NCBI GenBank assembly: GCA_028583605.1
Contig: CM053333.1
Location: 14,488,638 to 14,552,637, forward strand
Source: Dastarcus helophoroides
Taxonomy: Eukaryota; Arthropoda; Insecta; Coleoptera; Bothrideridae
Length of the DNA stretch: 64,000 nt
Direction of reading: 5' to 3'
Positions 45,551-57,939 of the stretch are shown one piece after another. Position 1 is the first letter of the stretch. Each line of letters begins with the position of its first letter. Position numbers and translations under genes: made by a program. A model generated the notes under the pieces. It saw nothing but the letters and a program-made list of their open reading frames with translations, was not told the origin of the DNA and ran no database searches.

Positions 45551-46465
45551 CTCAGCTTAGCTGTCGAAACGCGTTAGAGGAACCTTTGTTGTGTTTTTTA
45601 ATCTTTCTTGGTTTCAGGGGACAAGTTCTGTATTTGAATTTTTGAAGATAACCAAGGACCAGTCCATTCCATCAAAATTCTTCTTCTTACAATAAAAGAC
45701 CAATGCACGGTCTATGTTGCTAATCAAATAGTTTCTTACGCTACAATACATACAATACATCAGGAAAGTCAAACACTGTCCATAGAGAGAATGTTAATGA
45801 GAGATTTAACATTGAGAGCTAATAGTGGGATAGATGGGCGGCGCCTTGTATTCTCCTACACCGGTGTAAACAATTCAACGCAGAGCGCAGCGATCAGTGC
45901 TGGTGGAGATTTCAGTAGTACATCATAGCTTCTAACGTGTTTTGTTACGGCATTACTACTGGCAGGCAACAATTTTATTAAAATTTGCGTACCACATGCT
46001 GTTTGTGCTTTTAGTCCGTTGATTTAATGAACGTCTGAGGCAAAATAAAATTGATATTCTGTGATAACCAAAATAAATAAACGAGATTTCTTAAACAAAA
46101 TAAATAATAATTCTAATGAAGGATATAACAAAATAACTCTTTAAACATTACAAAATAAGGAGTTCAAATAGGCCGCCGGACTGTGCTGAACAATATTCCA
46201 GTCTGTTGTAAAACTCTCGACGAGTTTTTTGTAACATCTAAACTGGATGATACGAGCATGCTGCGTCAAAGTAGGGGAATACGTTCAGCGGCCGTAGAAA
46301 ACTATGGAAGGGAATGAAAATTTTTCCTTACCTGTATAACAAGATTTCATTAATTAGAACTGAGCTCCTTACTGCTGCGTCCAGTTAGACGCACACGCGA
46401 AACCATCCCTAGACATGCGACAAGACGCTGCAGCCGCTGCAAGCGTCGGACGCAGGCAACCATCG

Positions 46466-46490
46466 CTCGTGCTCGTGCTCGTGCTCGTGC
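46466..46490. repeat. GTGCTC short tandem repeat
   Basis: Four copies of the hexamer gctcgt in the right terminal repeat of the 2-kb TIR element. Confidence 0.9.
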
Positions 46491-46494
46491 GAAC

Positions 46495-47265
46495 TTTTTC
46501 GATCCAAGTAAATTGATGTTTTGTTTTTAAAAAGTGTTATTTCGGATTAAACAATAAAACTTGCTTATACCTATGAAAAAAAATATAATAATAATAAATG
46601 TTTACGTGACTCAAGGGATGTCAAAATAAATTCTGCTTTTAAGTAGCGTCATTTGAGTGACGTTATACATAGTTTAACGGCATTTACTTGCCGATCGTTT
46701 GACGGCAGCTTAAATACACGGATTTTAACGCCTTTGGATTATTTGCTTAGTTGCTAACCTGTCAACTAACATTTTTCTGCATCCTTGAGATTTGTGGTGT
46801 CTTGGCTTAGTGATTTTAAGCTCGTCAAATAAGCTAATTTTTCAATAATTTTGTTGGAACTATGGGTCTTCAAAATTACCAGCACGCTAAATATAATAAA
46901 ATGTACAGTAGATTATTAATATTATTCATCTCTCCATCCCTCGCTGCAGTTTTCAACGAAATTAATTAATTAACTATTAGTTTTACCAAAGAACATGGAA
47001 ATTATTTATTTCAACCAGTAACTTTGATGACATTCCCAAATTTGTCACTGTGTGATTTACTAATCACCGAGTGATTTACTAATTATGAATAGTAACCGGT
47101 ACCAGTTAATTACATTAACCGTAACATGCGAATTTTATTTTCATACAAATGATACTGCACGAACCCCAAGAGGCCGTTTAGTGCCAGTACAGGGACCCGA
47201 TATTAAAACCGATAAAAAATATTTTACGGTAAAAGCAAAGGTAAAACATAGGTATCCGGCTAGAT
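46495..47265. other. Intergenic spacer, nothing recognised
   Basis: The frame at 47085-47381 reads partly through unique sequence but has no known motif and ends in minisatellite. No other feature is seen. Confidence 0.4.
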
Positions 47266-47269
47266 TTTT

Positions 47270-50200
47270 TTATAACTATGTATTGATTTTTTTTGTACAA
47301 TTGCGATCTTTCACTTTCATGCATGGAGAGTTTTTCTCAAAATTTCGATTTTCTTCTAAATATTTGAATTTTGGTAAATAAAATTTGGATGATTTTTCCT
47401 CGAGTTCAATCTGAAGATTTCGAGATAAAAGTAATTTCGAAATATCCAAAAAACCCAAAACTAATAAAAAAATTACCTCCAAAATCTGAGTAATTGTCGA
47501 CAGTTGAGATAAGTCAAAATTGGTCGAAAACGTCGATATTTTTGTATTTAAGATAGTTCCCAATAGATTTTCTTCAAATTTTTGCCATATCTTACTAACA
47601 GTCAGTGACGGCTGGCGTATAGACACTGTGGAACTGCTGCACGCCCAAGTTCGCTTACGAATTTTTTTCTCATAATTTTCTGAACACTTTTCATTACACA
47701 ATTGTTTGTAGAAATTTTAAATTTTCGCTCATTTCTTTTTATAGAAATTTTAGGTTTCTTTCATGAAGCTACGACATTTAAAACCTATTTTATGTTTAAT
47801 TTTGACCAAAATCACATTTTCAAAAACTAATTTTTGTAAAAGTTTTGAGAAAGAAATCGATATTTCGAGCAGGAATTAAGATGTTAAGAGAAAAACTCAA
47901 ATTTCTTTGAAAATGTCAACATTTTGAGAAAATCATTACAATTTCAAGAAAAAATCTAAATCCAACTGATCTCACATTTTACTATTTCTCTAAAAAATAA
48001 GTTTATACGGTATCTTCGAATTCTTACCTCAAATCTCATTTTGTATAAAACTTTTGAGTTTTTTTTAAATATTTCGAATTTTTTAGGAAATTTTGATTTT
48101 TTCTGCAAAGTTTGCATTTTTTCTTAATATTTCATAAAAAGAAATTTTCACGAAATTTCCATTTCTCCTGAAAGTGTTGTTCTTAAAATTTCTTCTAGAA
48201 ATTCCAACGTTTCCAGATTTTTCTTTGTGTTCCTCTAATTTGCTTTAAAAATGTTGAGTTTTTTTCACGACACTTTGACAATTAAGAGTTCATTTTTTTT
48301 GTTGTTTTGACAAAAAATGTTTGGAAAAAACCCTGAAAGCTCTATTCGACATTTTGGAGAAAAAAAATTTCGACTTTTTTGTACAGATATTTCAATTTTT
48401 TTTCAAATTTCGATTTTTTTCTCTACGAAATTTTGCTTTTTTTCCCTATGCAACTTTTTTTTTATCATTTTATACAAAGAATTTTTTGAAATTTATACTT
48501 TTTCTGGAGATTTCTCTCCAATTTGTTTTGGAAATTTAAAAGTTTTCTAACGAAATACTAATATTTTTAAAGTTCATTTTATTTTGTAATTTGGATAAGA
48601 ATCTGAAAATTATTAAGTAAAAGTTTAGGGAAAATAAACTTCAAATCTGCATAAAAGAAGAAAACTTTGGAAAAAATATTGAAATTTCAAGAAAAAATGA
48701 ATCTTGTAAATTCCAACCTTTTTTACCATTTTATATTTCTCTAAAAAATTACTACTACTGTTGGACTAAAGAAAATTCTGAATTGGAATTTCGAATTTTC
48801 TAGAAATGTTAAATTTATTCTTGAAATTCTCAAGTTCGAATTTAAAATTCAAATTTCGATAAAAAAAAGATCGAAATTTAAAAATTAAACTCGAAATTTT
48901 AAACAAAAGCAGATCATTTTACTAGAAAAAGTTGAAATTTCTTATAAGTAAACAACATTAAAAAAAAGACATTTTCAAAATTAGAGAAAAAAAATTTTTT
49001 GAAATAAATTAATTGTCAAAAATATTCTTATAATTTCGACTTTTAAAGTGGGAATTATTGAAATTTTTGAAAAAAAAGTCAACACTTCTAGAAGAGTCTT
49101 AAAATTTAGAAATTAATATTAATCAAAATGTTGAAAAAAATTCATTAACTTTTTCTAGTAGCCAATTTTTGGCAATATATTTGTACATAACATGCTAGTT
49201 TTTTTTTGGAAATTGGTTTCAAAACTTTGCTCGATTTTAAAAATATAAATTTTTGTTATTAATTTTTTTTTAATTCGAATGATATTTCGAAATTTTTCTT
49301 GAAAAATGTAAATTTAAAAAGAAAAACAATACCACTTTTAAAAAATAAAGCTCTAATTATCAGAAAAATCGAACCTAAAAAAAATTTCAATTTTCAAAGT
49401 GTCGTCGACATTTTCAATAATTTTGGGAATGTGAATAAGAGATGAATTTTTGGAAAAATATCGACATTTAAAATAAATTGCAGAGTTTTTAATTAAGTTT
49501 TCAAAGAAGCTGAATATTTTGAATATTGGATAAAACTCAGAATTATCGAAAAATTTGTAATTATCAAAAACTTGAAATTTTGAAACGGTAAAATTTTGAA
49601 AAAAGTTGAAATTTTTAATAGTTCAAGTTTAAATAATCTTTTTTTAACTCGAAATTTAATTGGAAATGTTTAGAAAAATATATAAATACATTTTTTTCCA
49701 AAAAGACTAGAAATTTTGAAAAAAAGTCAAAGTTTTGAAATGGAGTCGAAATTTTACGAAATATTAGTCGAAAATTTCAATAAAAGGTTTTAAGAAATGT
49801 CTGACTTAAAAAAAATACAATTTTCAAATAAAAGTTTGACAGTTTGCAAAAAATGTCAAAATTTTGAAAATAGTTGCAATTAAAAAGATAGTAACAATTT
49901 TTAAGTTTTGGAAAATGACTAAAATTTTAAAAAATTCGAACATTTGAAAGAGACCGGAATTTTTAACAGAGTGGGAATTAAAATAAAGAGTCGAAAATTT
50001 AAAAAAAGGTTAAAATTTTCAATAAAGAAAATCGAAATTTGTTGACAAGGCAAAAAGTTTCAAAATCTTTCAAATGTTCAAAAGAAGTCAAAATATTGGA
50101 AAAGAAGAAATTTTCAAAAAGAAAAGGTCGTTTATAGTCGAAATTAAAAAAATATCAAAATTTGCAAAAGATTTGAGAATTTTTATCGAATTTACGAAAT

Positions 50201-50960
50201 AATTCGAAATTTAAAAAAAGTTTAAATTTTGAATAGTTGGGAACTTTGCACACTTTTCAATAAAAATCAAAATTTTCGAAACCGGAATATTAAAAACAAG
50301 TAAAAATTATCAGATAGATCGAGGTTTTTAAAAGTCGAAATATTGACAAGTTAAAATTTTGGAAAAAGTTTAAATTTTTGGTAGTTAAAATTTTGAATCA
50401 AAGTGGAACATTTTTTTAAAAGTTGAAATTTTAGCTCAAAAAAAAATAAATTTTGAAAAAATGTCAAACATCATAAAATTTCAAAATTTTCAAAAAAAAT
50501 CGAAATTTTGAAATAATTATGAAAAGTAGCCGAATTTTCAACAAAAAAACAAAAACCAAAACTTTGCAAAAAAGGTCGAAATTTTGAAAAATAGTTGACA
50601 TTTAAATAAAAACCGGTCGAAATGAAATTTTCAATAAAAAAAATATATTTCTCCAAAAAAAATTATAAACAAAGATGAAATTTAGAAAAAAGTTGAAAAT
50701 GTCAAAAGTCCATATTTGAAAAAATTTACTTTTTCAGAAAGAGTAAGAATTTTCAAATGGTAAAAATTATATTTTGCAATACAGTCGAAATTTGGAAAGA
50801 AATCTAACCTTTCAAAAAACGCGACATTATCAAAAGTTTTCATTGTCAGAATATCTAAAGTTTTCGAAAAGTAACGTTTTGAAAATGTCGAAATTTTTAG
50901 TCGAAATCTTAAAAATTTTAAAACGCTAAAAATTGTCGTAGCACCCCAATTAGTTTTGGC
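47270..50960. repeat. Degenerate AT-rich minisatellite block 6 with a polarity switch
   Basis: The largest block, about 3.7 kb. From 47270 to about 48550 the plus strand is mainly T-rich (ttttctcaaaatttcgattt). After about 48600 it is A-rich (aaaagtcgaaattttgaaaa) and stays so to 50940. The stretch 47390-47700 is less repetitive. Confidence 0.8.
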
Positions 50961-51519
50961 TACGAGTCGCCACTACTAACTACTGTTATCTATACAGCTG
51001 CAAAATTAAAATACTCGTGCGAAGCAACGTTTACGATTTTTAACATGAACGGTATAAGGGGCAGTAGGGGAGACCGAGGAGAGTTGTGACAATTTTTACT
51101 TTAATTATTATATCGCAGTCAAGAAACATTCTAAATCTATCAGTTGTATGAGTTAATGTAGCTTAATTCATACTCTTTTAGAAATACGTATGTAGTAATG
51201 TAGTAATCAAAATTAATGAAACTATTAAGGTTTCTCGAAAAATTAAAAAAAATAGAGACTACTTCCCATGTCACAACTCTCCTAATACCGAGGTAAGTAG
51301 TGACAGACACCGAGGTAAGTTGTGACACCCATGTATTTTAACTATTTGGTAGTAAAATATAATACTATTATGTTATCGATAAATAAATAACTCATTTCTT
51401 TTGAACACAACACTATAATTATTATTTGGCATATTTGGACGTATTAAAATAATATAATAATTAGTTATAAAGATAAAATTTAATTTGATAAACAACGTAT
51501 TGAAGCTCCCCCCCCCCCA

Positions 51520-53318
51520 GTGCAAGCTTCGTGAGCCCAACCTTTGCATTCGAGGCACTGAACGCACTTTTCTTTGGATTTGCTATTAGAAAATATCTCA
51601 AGGTAACACAAACAAAAACAATCATTTTCTGTATCTTCTTCGGCTTCATCTTTTTCATCACCAACTTTACTCTTTTTATTAGTCTTCTTTAATTTTTTGG
51701 GCCTCTTTTTTTCGATTAAAACACGTTTTTTGCAGTTTTAATCTTTTTACTCGCTTCTATGGCAGCAATTTCATTTTTGGTAGGTGTGTCAGTTAGTACA
51801 GCAGATTTGATCTTGCGTCTATTCGGTTGGTTCTTTTTTCTTGGTGGAGCTTTGGGCAGCGGCCTAAGTGACTCTGGTGAAAACACGTTGGAAGTGGTGG
51901 CAAGAGAACTACAGGCTGTAGACGTGGAGGCAACGGGCTCTTCGACGTTCATAATACATGAACTGCTGGAAGATTTCATGTCTTGATCTGTAGAGAGACG
52001 GTCCTTGTGGGATTAGGAGTTCTTCCTTCTGGGTTTCTCGGGATTTGTGGAACACTTGACAATTGCTCCGTTTTTGGATTGGGCAAAATACGATCAGTGA
52101 CTTGACTAGGCAGAAAATCACCTTCTCCAATCATATTTGTATTAACAGGCCATATTCCTGTTGCAGAAAAACCAGCACTGATATTTTTTGCAGTGATCGC
52201 TACGTCAAATCTCGATTTAGTTATAGATGGAATATCATAAATGATCATAACCTTCCCAGCATTTAAGCGCATCCAATTGTCACAAGCTGAATAAATAACT
52301 TTCTTTAGAGGCCTAAAGATAGCACGATCCATTGGTTGCAGCTTGTTGGTGCAATGTGGAGGGAAGGTAAGCAAAATTATGCCGTTGTCTCCGCAGAACT
52401 CAATATTTTTTAAAGCCATGTGGGATAAATGATTATCCAAGAGCAACAGAACTTTTTGCTCCTTTGAAGGCCTAACATGATTTTCGAAATGCTCAAAGAA
52501 GAAGTGAAAATCATCCTCCTGCATCCATCCAGATCCGTTAGTTGTTCCTACTGAACCAACAGGGCCATCACGAATGAAATGTTCTTGAAAACTTATTCAA
52601 GGAAATATAAACATAGGTGGTATGTAATTACCTACAGCGTTTCCAGCCAAAGCCAATGTGACTAAGGTTCCCCTTTCCGCCGATGTCATTGCACTGTCCT
52701 GTTTTTCTCCACGTCGCGCTATTATTCTATTAGGCTTCTGAACAGTAGTTATTCCCGTCTCATCGATATTCCAAATATCTTTTGCGTTAAATTTATATTT
52801 GCCTAAGACACCCATGTAATTATCAAAAAAAGCAGCCACATTCGTTTTATTAAAACTCGTGGCGAGAGCTCTGCTTTTGGCAATCTTAAAGATAAATCGG
52901 GATGTCGTTGCATAAATAGTTTAAGCCACACTTCTCCTGCTTTCTTATTTTCTTCCCATGACTGTGGAGATTTTTTGTTATATTTTTTTAATAATAAATA
53001 CGCTAAACTTCTTGTCTTTTTTTTTTGTAAACCCATAATTAGTCGCTGCACAAGTCAACAAATACTCACATAGAATATTTTCTTCTTCTTTTGTAAAAAC
53101 CGTCGAGCTAGTATAACCTACAGATGGAGCTTCGCTTGTTGAATTAGCTTGATATGATTTTTTCTTCTTAATATATCTTTGCAATGACATATAGTTGAGA
53201 TTGTAAGATGCGGCATCTCTAAGACTTTTACCTCTCAATGTGACTTCTTCAAAGGCCAATTCATAAATTTCGGCACTACTCATACCTCCATCAGTCTTTC
53301 GTTTGTATTTATTTGGCA
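51520..53318 (-). pseudogene. Pogo/jerky-like transposase, frameshifted
   Basis: Starts MPNKYKRKTDGGMSSAEIYE with a psq-type HTH (RGKSLRDAASYNLNYMSLQR) ending near 53150. A frameshift near 53040 leads to the CENP-B-type HTH region (AGEVWLKLFMQRHPDLSLR), then another shift near 52860. The DDE core has IWNIDETGIT (first Asp, about 52775), LLLLDNHLSHMALKN (second, about 52450) and LQPMDRAIFRPLK (third, about 52325). An in-frame TGA at about 52595 interrupts it. A third frameshift near 51980 opens a tail with KRRKIKSAVL-like basic sequence and ends in a Cys-rich CFCLCYLE..CVQCLECKGWAHEACT, a PHD-like finger. Such PHD-tailed pogo transposases are common in insects. This copy is dead, with at least three frameshifts and one stop. 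Confidence 0.88.
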
Positions 53319-53581
53319 TTCTAAAACGAAAAAATAATAATTTACTACGTAATATTACACAACAGAGCAAATAACATAACCTTGCTACAATTACTAAGAA
53401 TAGTAGGAGAGTTGTGACATGCTGTCACAACTCGCCTAGGTGTAAAAAATCGTAAGTAGGTTAGAAAAATAATTTTTTGTTTCAAAATATGTCAATTAAA
53501 AAAAAACAACACCACACTAGAAACTTGAAAGACCAAAGCATGTAAGAAAAAATATCATAACAATGCAAACATAATACGTAA

Positions 53582-53584
<3 letters not shown>

Positions 53585-53626
<42 letters not shown>
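53585..53626. repeat. (TA)n microsatellite
   Basis: A run of about twenty TA units inside the pogo-class element, between the transposase start and the right terminal repeat. Confidence 0.95.
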
Positions 53627-53628
<2 letters not shown>

Positions 53629-54177
53629 ATCAAAATTTTGATAAAAAATTTACTTTTTACATTTTTTTGTGTACGAATGTTGTACACTCACAGCCGCTTT
53701 CCGTGCACTGTTTTCGCGTACTGCGTCACCTAGCGAGTCTCGAAAAGAACAAACGTACTCTGTTGCGAGCTCGCTGGCAGTTGTAGGTTCCGAAAAATCG
53801 ACATGTCACAACTCTCCTCTGTCACAACTCTCCTCGGTCTCCCCTATAGGAGAAAAAGATTTTAATTTATTGCTGCTAAACCTTTCTACAAATTTTAATA
53901 AAAAAAGGCAATATATTATGTAGAGTGATATTATGAATGAAACAGCAAAATAGGATTTCAAGCGGTAACCGTTTTTATGTAATTTCAATTTGAATTTATA
54001 CATCTCACGGAATTTCGATGCTTCACATTAGGGAAACATCTTGGCAACATAGCAACTCTACTATTAGATGCCTTTGGGTAAAACGCAGAAAATTGCGGCA
54101 AAGCGGTTTGGGGATTTGTATTATTGTATCCACGCGGACAGTCTACGCTAAAAACTGAGTAATGGTTTTACATTTAT

Positions 54178-54285
54178 TTAGAGCAACCTTTGTTGTGTTT
54201 TTTAATCTTTCTTGGTTTCAGGGGACAAGTTCTGTATTTCAATTTTTGAAGATAACCAAGGACCAGTCCGTTCCATAAAAAAAAA
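54178..54285 (+). mobile_element. Penelope-like tail repeat, core-less copy
   Basis: Begins tttagagcaacctttgttg and runs through the ggtttcaggggacaagttct and accaaggaccagtccgttcc blocks. The hammerhead core that should precede it is missing, replaced by unrelated sequence, as expected for a 5'-truncated insertion starting at the cleavage region. Confidence 0.7.
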
Positions 54286-54349
54286 TAAATCCCTCTTACA
54301 CAGCGGAGATATACCACATTAAACACTTTTTGCTAGGATTACTGCCGGG

Positions 54350-56560
54350 GAACTATCTTAAAGTCGACATTTCTATAATAAATTCGTAATTTAAAAATTT
54401 CGAATTTGAATTCAAAATTTTGAGACAAGTTGATGTTCCTGGATTAAAACAAAAAAATAAAATTAAAATTGTAAAAAAGCATCAACATTTCTTCAGAAAT
54501 TAGAAATACTCCAAAGTGTAGATTTGTAGATTATCACAAAAAATTCAAAATTTCGGAACAAATAGGAATTTGTAAAAAAATTGAAGTTTAAGTTGTTTTA
54601 AGAAAAAATCAGCATTTAAAAATTGTGCCAGAATTTCAGTTTGATCGAACCTTTAGGAGAAAAATAAGAATTGAAGAGATAATTTCAAAATTTCGAGAAA
54701 AAATGGAAAAAGAAAACATAGTTTATATTAAAAATTTAGACATTTTGAGTTTGGATCCGAAATTTCAAGAAAAGTTTTAATAATATCAAAGCTTTAAAGA
54801 ATACCGGAAATTTATTGAAAAATTATTGAACTTTCGAATTTACGGTTGTAATTTTAGTAAAAATGGAAAGTGTTACTTGGAATCGAAGAATTCATGTAAA
54901 AAAATTGGTTTAAAATGGAAATTAAAATAAGACGATATTTCAGAATTAGGGTCGAAATTTTTAAAAATGAATCAAAATCTTTACGAGGTGAAGTTTTAAA
55001 AATAAAATTAAAACTTCTAGAAAATGGCCAAATACAAATTAAATTTAAAAAACTCAAAGTAATTAGTGTCCAGTCAAAAAGAAACGTTGAGATCAATCAA
55101 ACAATCAGAACTTCTAGAAAATGTTCGAATTCAAATTAAATTAAAAAAAACTCAAAACATATGTAAAAATATTAATCTAAAGGCAAAAAGGAAAGTCGAG
55201 ATTTGAAAATTGGGTTTGAATTTCCAAAGATAAATCCAAATCTCTAGAATTCGAAATTTATAGAAATGTCCCGATTTTAAATTTGTAATTGTAGCTTTAG
55301 ATAAAAAACTAAAAATTGAAAGTAAAATTTTGAGAAAAATGTAAAAAACACAATTTACATAATGGAAAAATCTAAAAATTTTGAGTCTCGGTTTCGACAA
55401 AAAATGTACCAATAACGACACTGCGAACAATGCTAGTTCATTAAAAAATATTGAATTTACGGTCGAAATTACAAAGAAAAAATAAAATTGCATAATGTCA
55501 CTTTAAAATCAAAAAATATCAAAAAATCTCAGTATTTATATAAAAAATTAACGTATACTAGAAATTTATAAAATCAAGATCCTAAAGATTAAGGTCGGAA
55601 TTTCCAAAAATAAATTCAAATCTTTAGAAGTAGAAATTCTGAGACTGAAGTCCATACAGGAAAGAAGGATAAACTAAAATTATCTTGTAATGCCGAGAAC
55701 AAAAATCGAAGTTTAAAAAAAGAAACAGTAATGTAAAGAGAATTTTTAAAAAGAGCTCATAATTTTTATTTAAAAAATCTGTTATTTTCATTTTACAATA
55801 GAAATTTTAAGAAAATAAAAGCAGAGGTAAAAAGAAAAAATATGTTTTTTTTAAATGCAATCCACTCGCAAAGGGTAATCCTATACCTTTTGAGCACTGC
55901 GAGTAAGATGCGAAAATAAATGGCGATAAATTCAAAATTTAGAAAAATATTCAATGCACACCTGAAAAAGCAACATTCAAAAAGGTTAAAATTATAAACA
56001 TACACTAAAAATGTTGGCATTTGTTAATAAAAATTTTCTTTTGTATTTACACTTTATAATCACGTTTTTTACCCTTTCTATAAAAATTTGAGTTATAAAA
56101 CTTTTTTAAAAATTTTCGATTTCACCTTCCAATTTTCTAGTTTTAGATTAAACCTTTGACATTGCCAAATGATAGAGATATTTTTTATAAAATTTGGTTG
56201 TAAATTTAAAATTTCCAATTTATAAAGAAAATGTGTTTTTAGTTGTAACCTTTCTCAAGATATAGGTGAATTTGACTTAACTTTCCAGCTTTCTTCCTAA
56301 AATTTTTAAATTGTATGAAATCTTTCATTTAAAGTCAGTTTTTAAATGGTTTTTCGAGTCATTTTAAAAAATATATATACTGTTGTCGCAAAATGTTTAT
56401 TTTAGGAGAACATTTTAAATTTCGAAAAAAATTTAGACTTTTTCTTAATAGGTATAGTTTTTGCTATAATTTTTCACCAAAATTAAGAGTATCAAATTTT
56501 ACATTATTTTATTAAATATTGTACCTAATTTAATAGAAAATTTGCTGAACACTTTGCATC
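54350..56560. repeat. Degenerate AT-rich minisatellite block 7
   Basis: A-rich sense on plus from 54350 to about 55790, T-rich sense from about 56040 to 56560, with the same tcgaaatttt theme. A LINE 3' remnant lies near 55858-55925. Confidence 0.75.
55858..55925 (-). mobile_element. Jockey-like LINE 3' end remnant
   Basis: Minus-strand match to the 3' region at 61075-61165: cttactcgcagtgct, then ggattaccctttgcgagtgg. Short and isolated. Confidence 0.5.
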
Positions 56561-57935
56561 TAGATTTGTTTTTTTTTCTTTTTAATAAGGTGGCCTTCAT
56601 AGACAGATTTTATCCAGCCTTCAAATGAGAAAAGGTTCCCCATCTCTGCACTAAAGGAAGTCGAAGTCATGTTAAATTTCAAGAAAGTTTGCATAAATAT
56701 GCAGAATATTAAAATGTTAAAAAGTTAAAATGTTAGAATCTTTAATTCCCAGTTTTCAATTCAGTCGATTGAAAACAAAAGCAGGAAGAAACAAAATGTT
56801 GACACAAACAGCATAAAGGAGAATCAATACATTTAGTTTGCCTTTGAACCAAGCTTCTACTTTTAAGATTATCAAAAGCTGAAATGTTTAAAATATTATA
56901 ATAAGGCTTGTTTGAGTTGACCCTTCTTTTTGTGCCAAAAAGACAAATTATTGACGAAACGAAACGATGAATAAAACTCAGACGATTTTGGTGAATAATT
57001 TGATTTGCCTACGCTTCGTGTAATTAGAAAGGAATTATCTTTTGAAAGTAAGAAGAATGAGGTAGAATACAAACAAGAGCAAAAGCGGCATATAAAAGGA
57101 TTCAAAGAAAGATGAATTTGTGCATAAAGTAGGAATTAGCGAATAAATGCTGCATCATATCATTGTTTTATTAGGAGCTCGTTGTTTTGAGAAACATTCT
57201 CTGATAAAATTGTCTTAGAATAGAGATAATGAAGCCAATCCGATTTTCCCAATTAAAAATGCTAGTACTTTAGTAGTCTGATACCTTTAATATCTCAACA
57301 AAGCGAATGCTGGAGTGGAATAGCAAAAGCAAGAAGGAAGTATGATCCGGGGTTTTAGGAACAAGATAAGGCTCGGGAATGTATAAAGTTGAGTTGTTTT
57401 CTGTCCGGGACGGACGCTATCTAAAGACTGACATAGATTATCATTTGGCGGTGGTTTCCTGGAGACTGCTTTAAACTTACCGATGACGGGCGCATTGTCA
57501 TATCCCTACACATTGTCACCAGCATCTATCTGATCTAATGAATCGAGACGTCTGAAAGACTCTATTTCAAACTCTCTTCGATAGCGGTCATGTCACTTAC
57601 TGCGCCAAACGATCTGACGTCTAATATAAACTATGAAACAGTAGAATTATTAAGAAAATTACCAACTTGTCGCCAGTCCCTCATAATCGTCCAACTAACT
57701 CGCTCAAAGTAAACTTCGACAATAGGAACTATCTGATGTGTGAGGAACAAGTTCAGGAAATATTCCTGGTTACAAATCGCATCATACAAGATTATATACA
57801 ACGTCAACCAAATTCCGATTCACAAACTGACCACGATTTTCTTTAAAGCATTCATCATCACCTATGTCACCTGTATTCATACCCGCCTCCCGCACTCAGG
57901 ATACACCAGTCGTGCAACATTTGGTGCCTGGAGTA
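56561..57935. other. Unique intergenic segment, GC-richer at 57170-57930
   Basis: Non-repetitive DNA between minisatellite blocks. Reading frames are short (69 and 90 residues) and unrecognised. The 57170-57930 part has balanced composition and could be conserved regulatory DNA downstream of dve. Confidence 0.35.
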
Positions 57936-57939
57936 AAGG

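Larger units (their letters stand above)
44860..45690. mobile_element. Cluster of Penelope-like tails nested in the TIR element
   Basis: Three full tail units (minus 44862-44960, minus 44968-45076, plus 45088-45196) are followed by a partial Penelope 3' region with ORF end on the minus strand (45240-45550) and a fourth, core-less unit at 45560-45680. The repeated rearrangement of the same unit suggests several rounds of insertion or recombination at one spot. Confidence 0.75.
44495..46494. mobile_element. About 2-kb TIR DNA transposon carrying a nested Penelope cluster
   Basis: GTTCGCAC at 44495 is mirrored by GTGCGAAC at 46487. A perfect 28-base inverted pair lies just inside at 44521-44548 and 46423-46450, beginning TCCGACGCTTGCAGCGGCTG. 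The right terminal repeat contains a short GTGCTC tandem run that the left lacks. No transposase can be recognised: the 79-residue frame at 44503-44742 has no known motif. The class is unclear and no target duplication is obvious. Confidence 0.7.
51067..53844 (-). mobile_element. Complete pogo-class DNA transposon (2778 bp)
   Basis: Perfect 25-base terminal inverted repeats: GGGGAGACCGAGGAGAGTTG plus five more bases at the left, its exact complement at 53820-53844. They are flanked by TA on both sides (51065-51066, 53845-53846). The words gagttgtgac and ccgaggtaag recur inside both ends (51271-51330, 53403-53445, 53805-53820) as subterminal repeats. The transposase lies on the minus strand and is damaged. 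Perfect termini with a broken gene fit an element mobilised in trans until recently. Confidence 0.93.
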
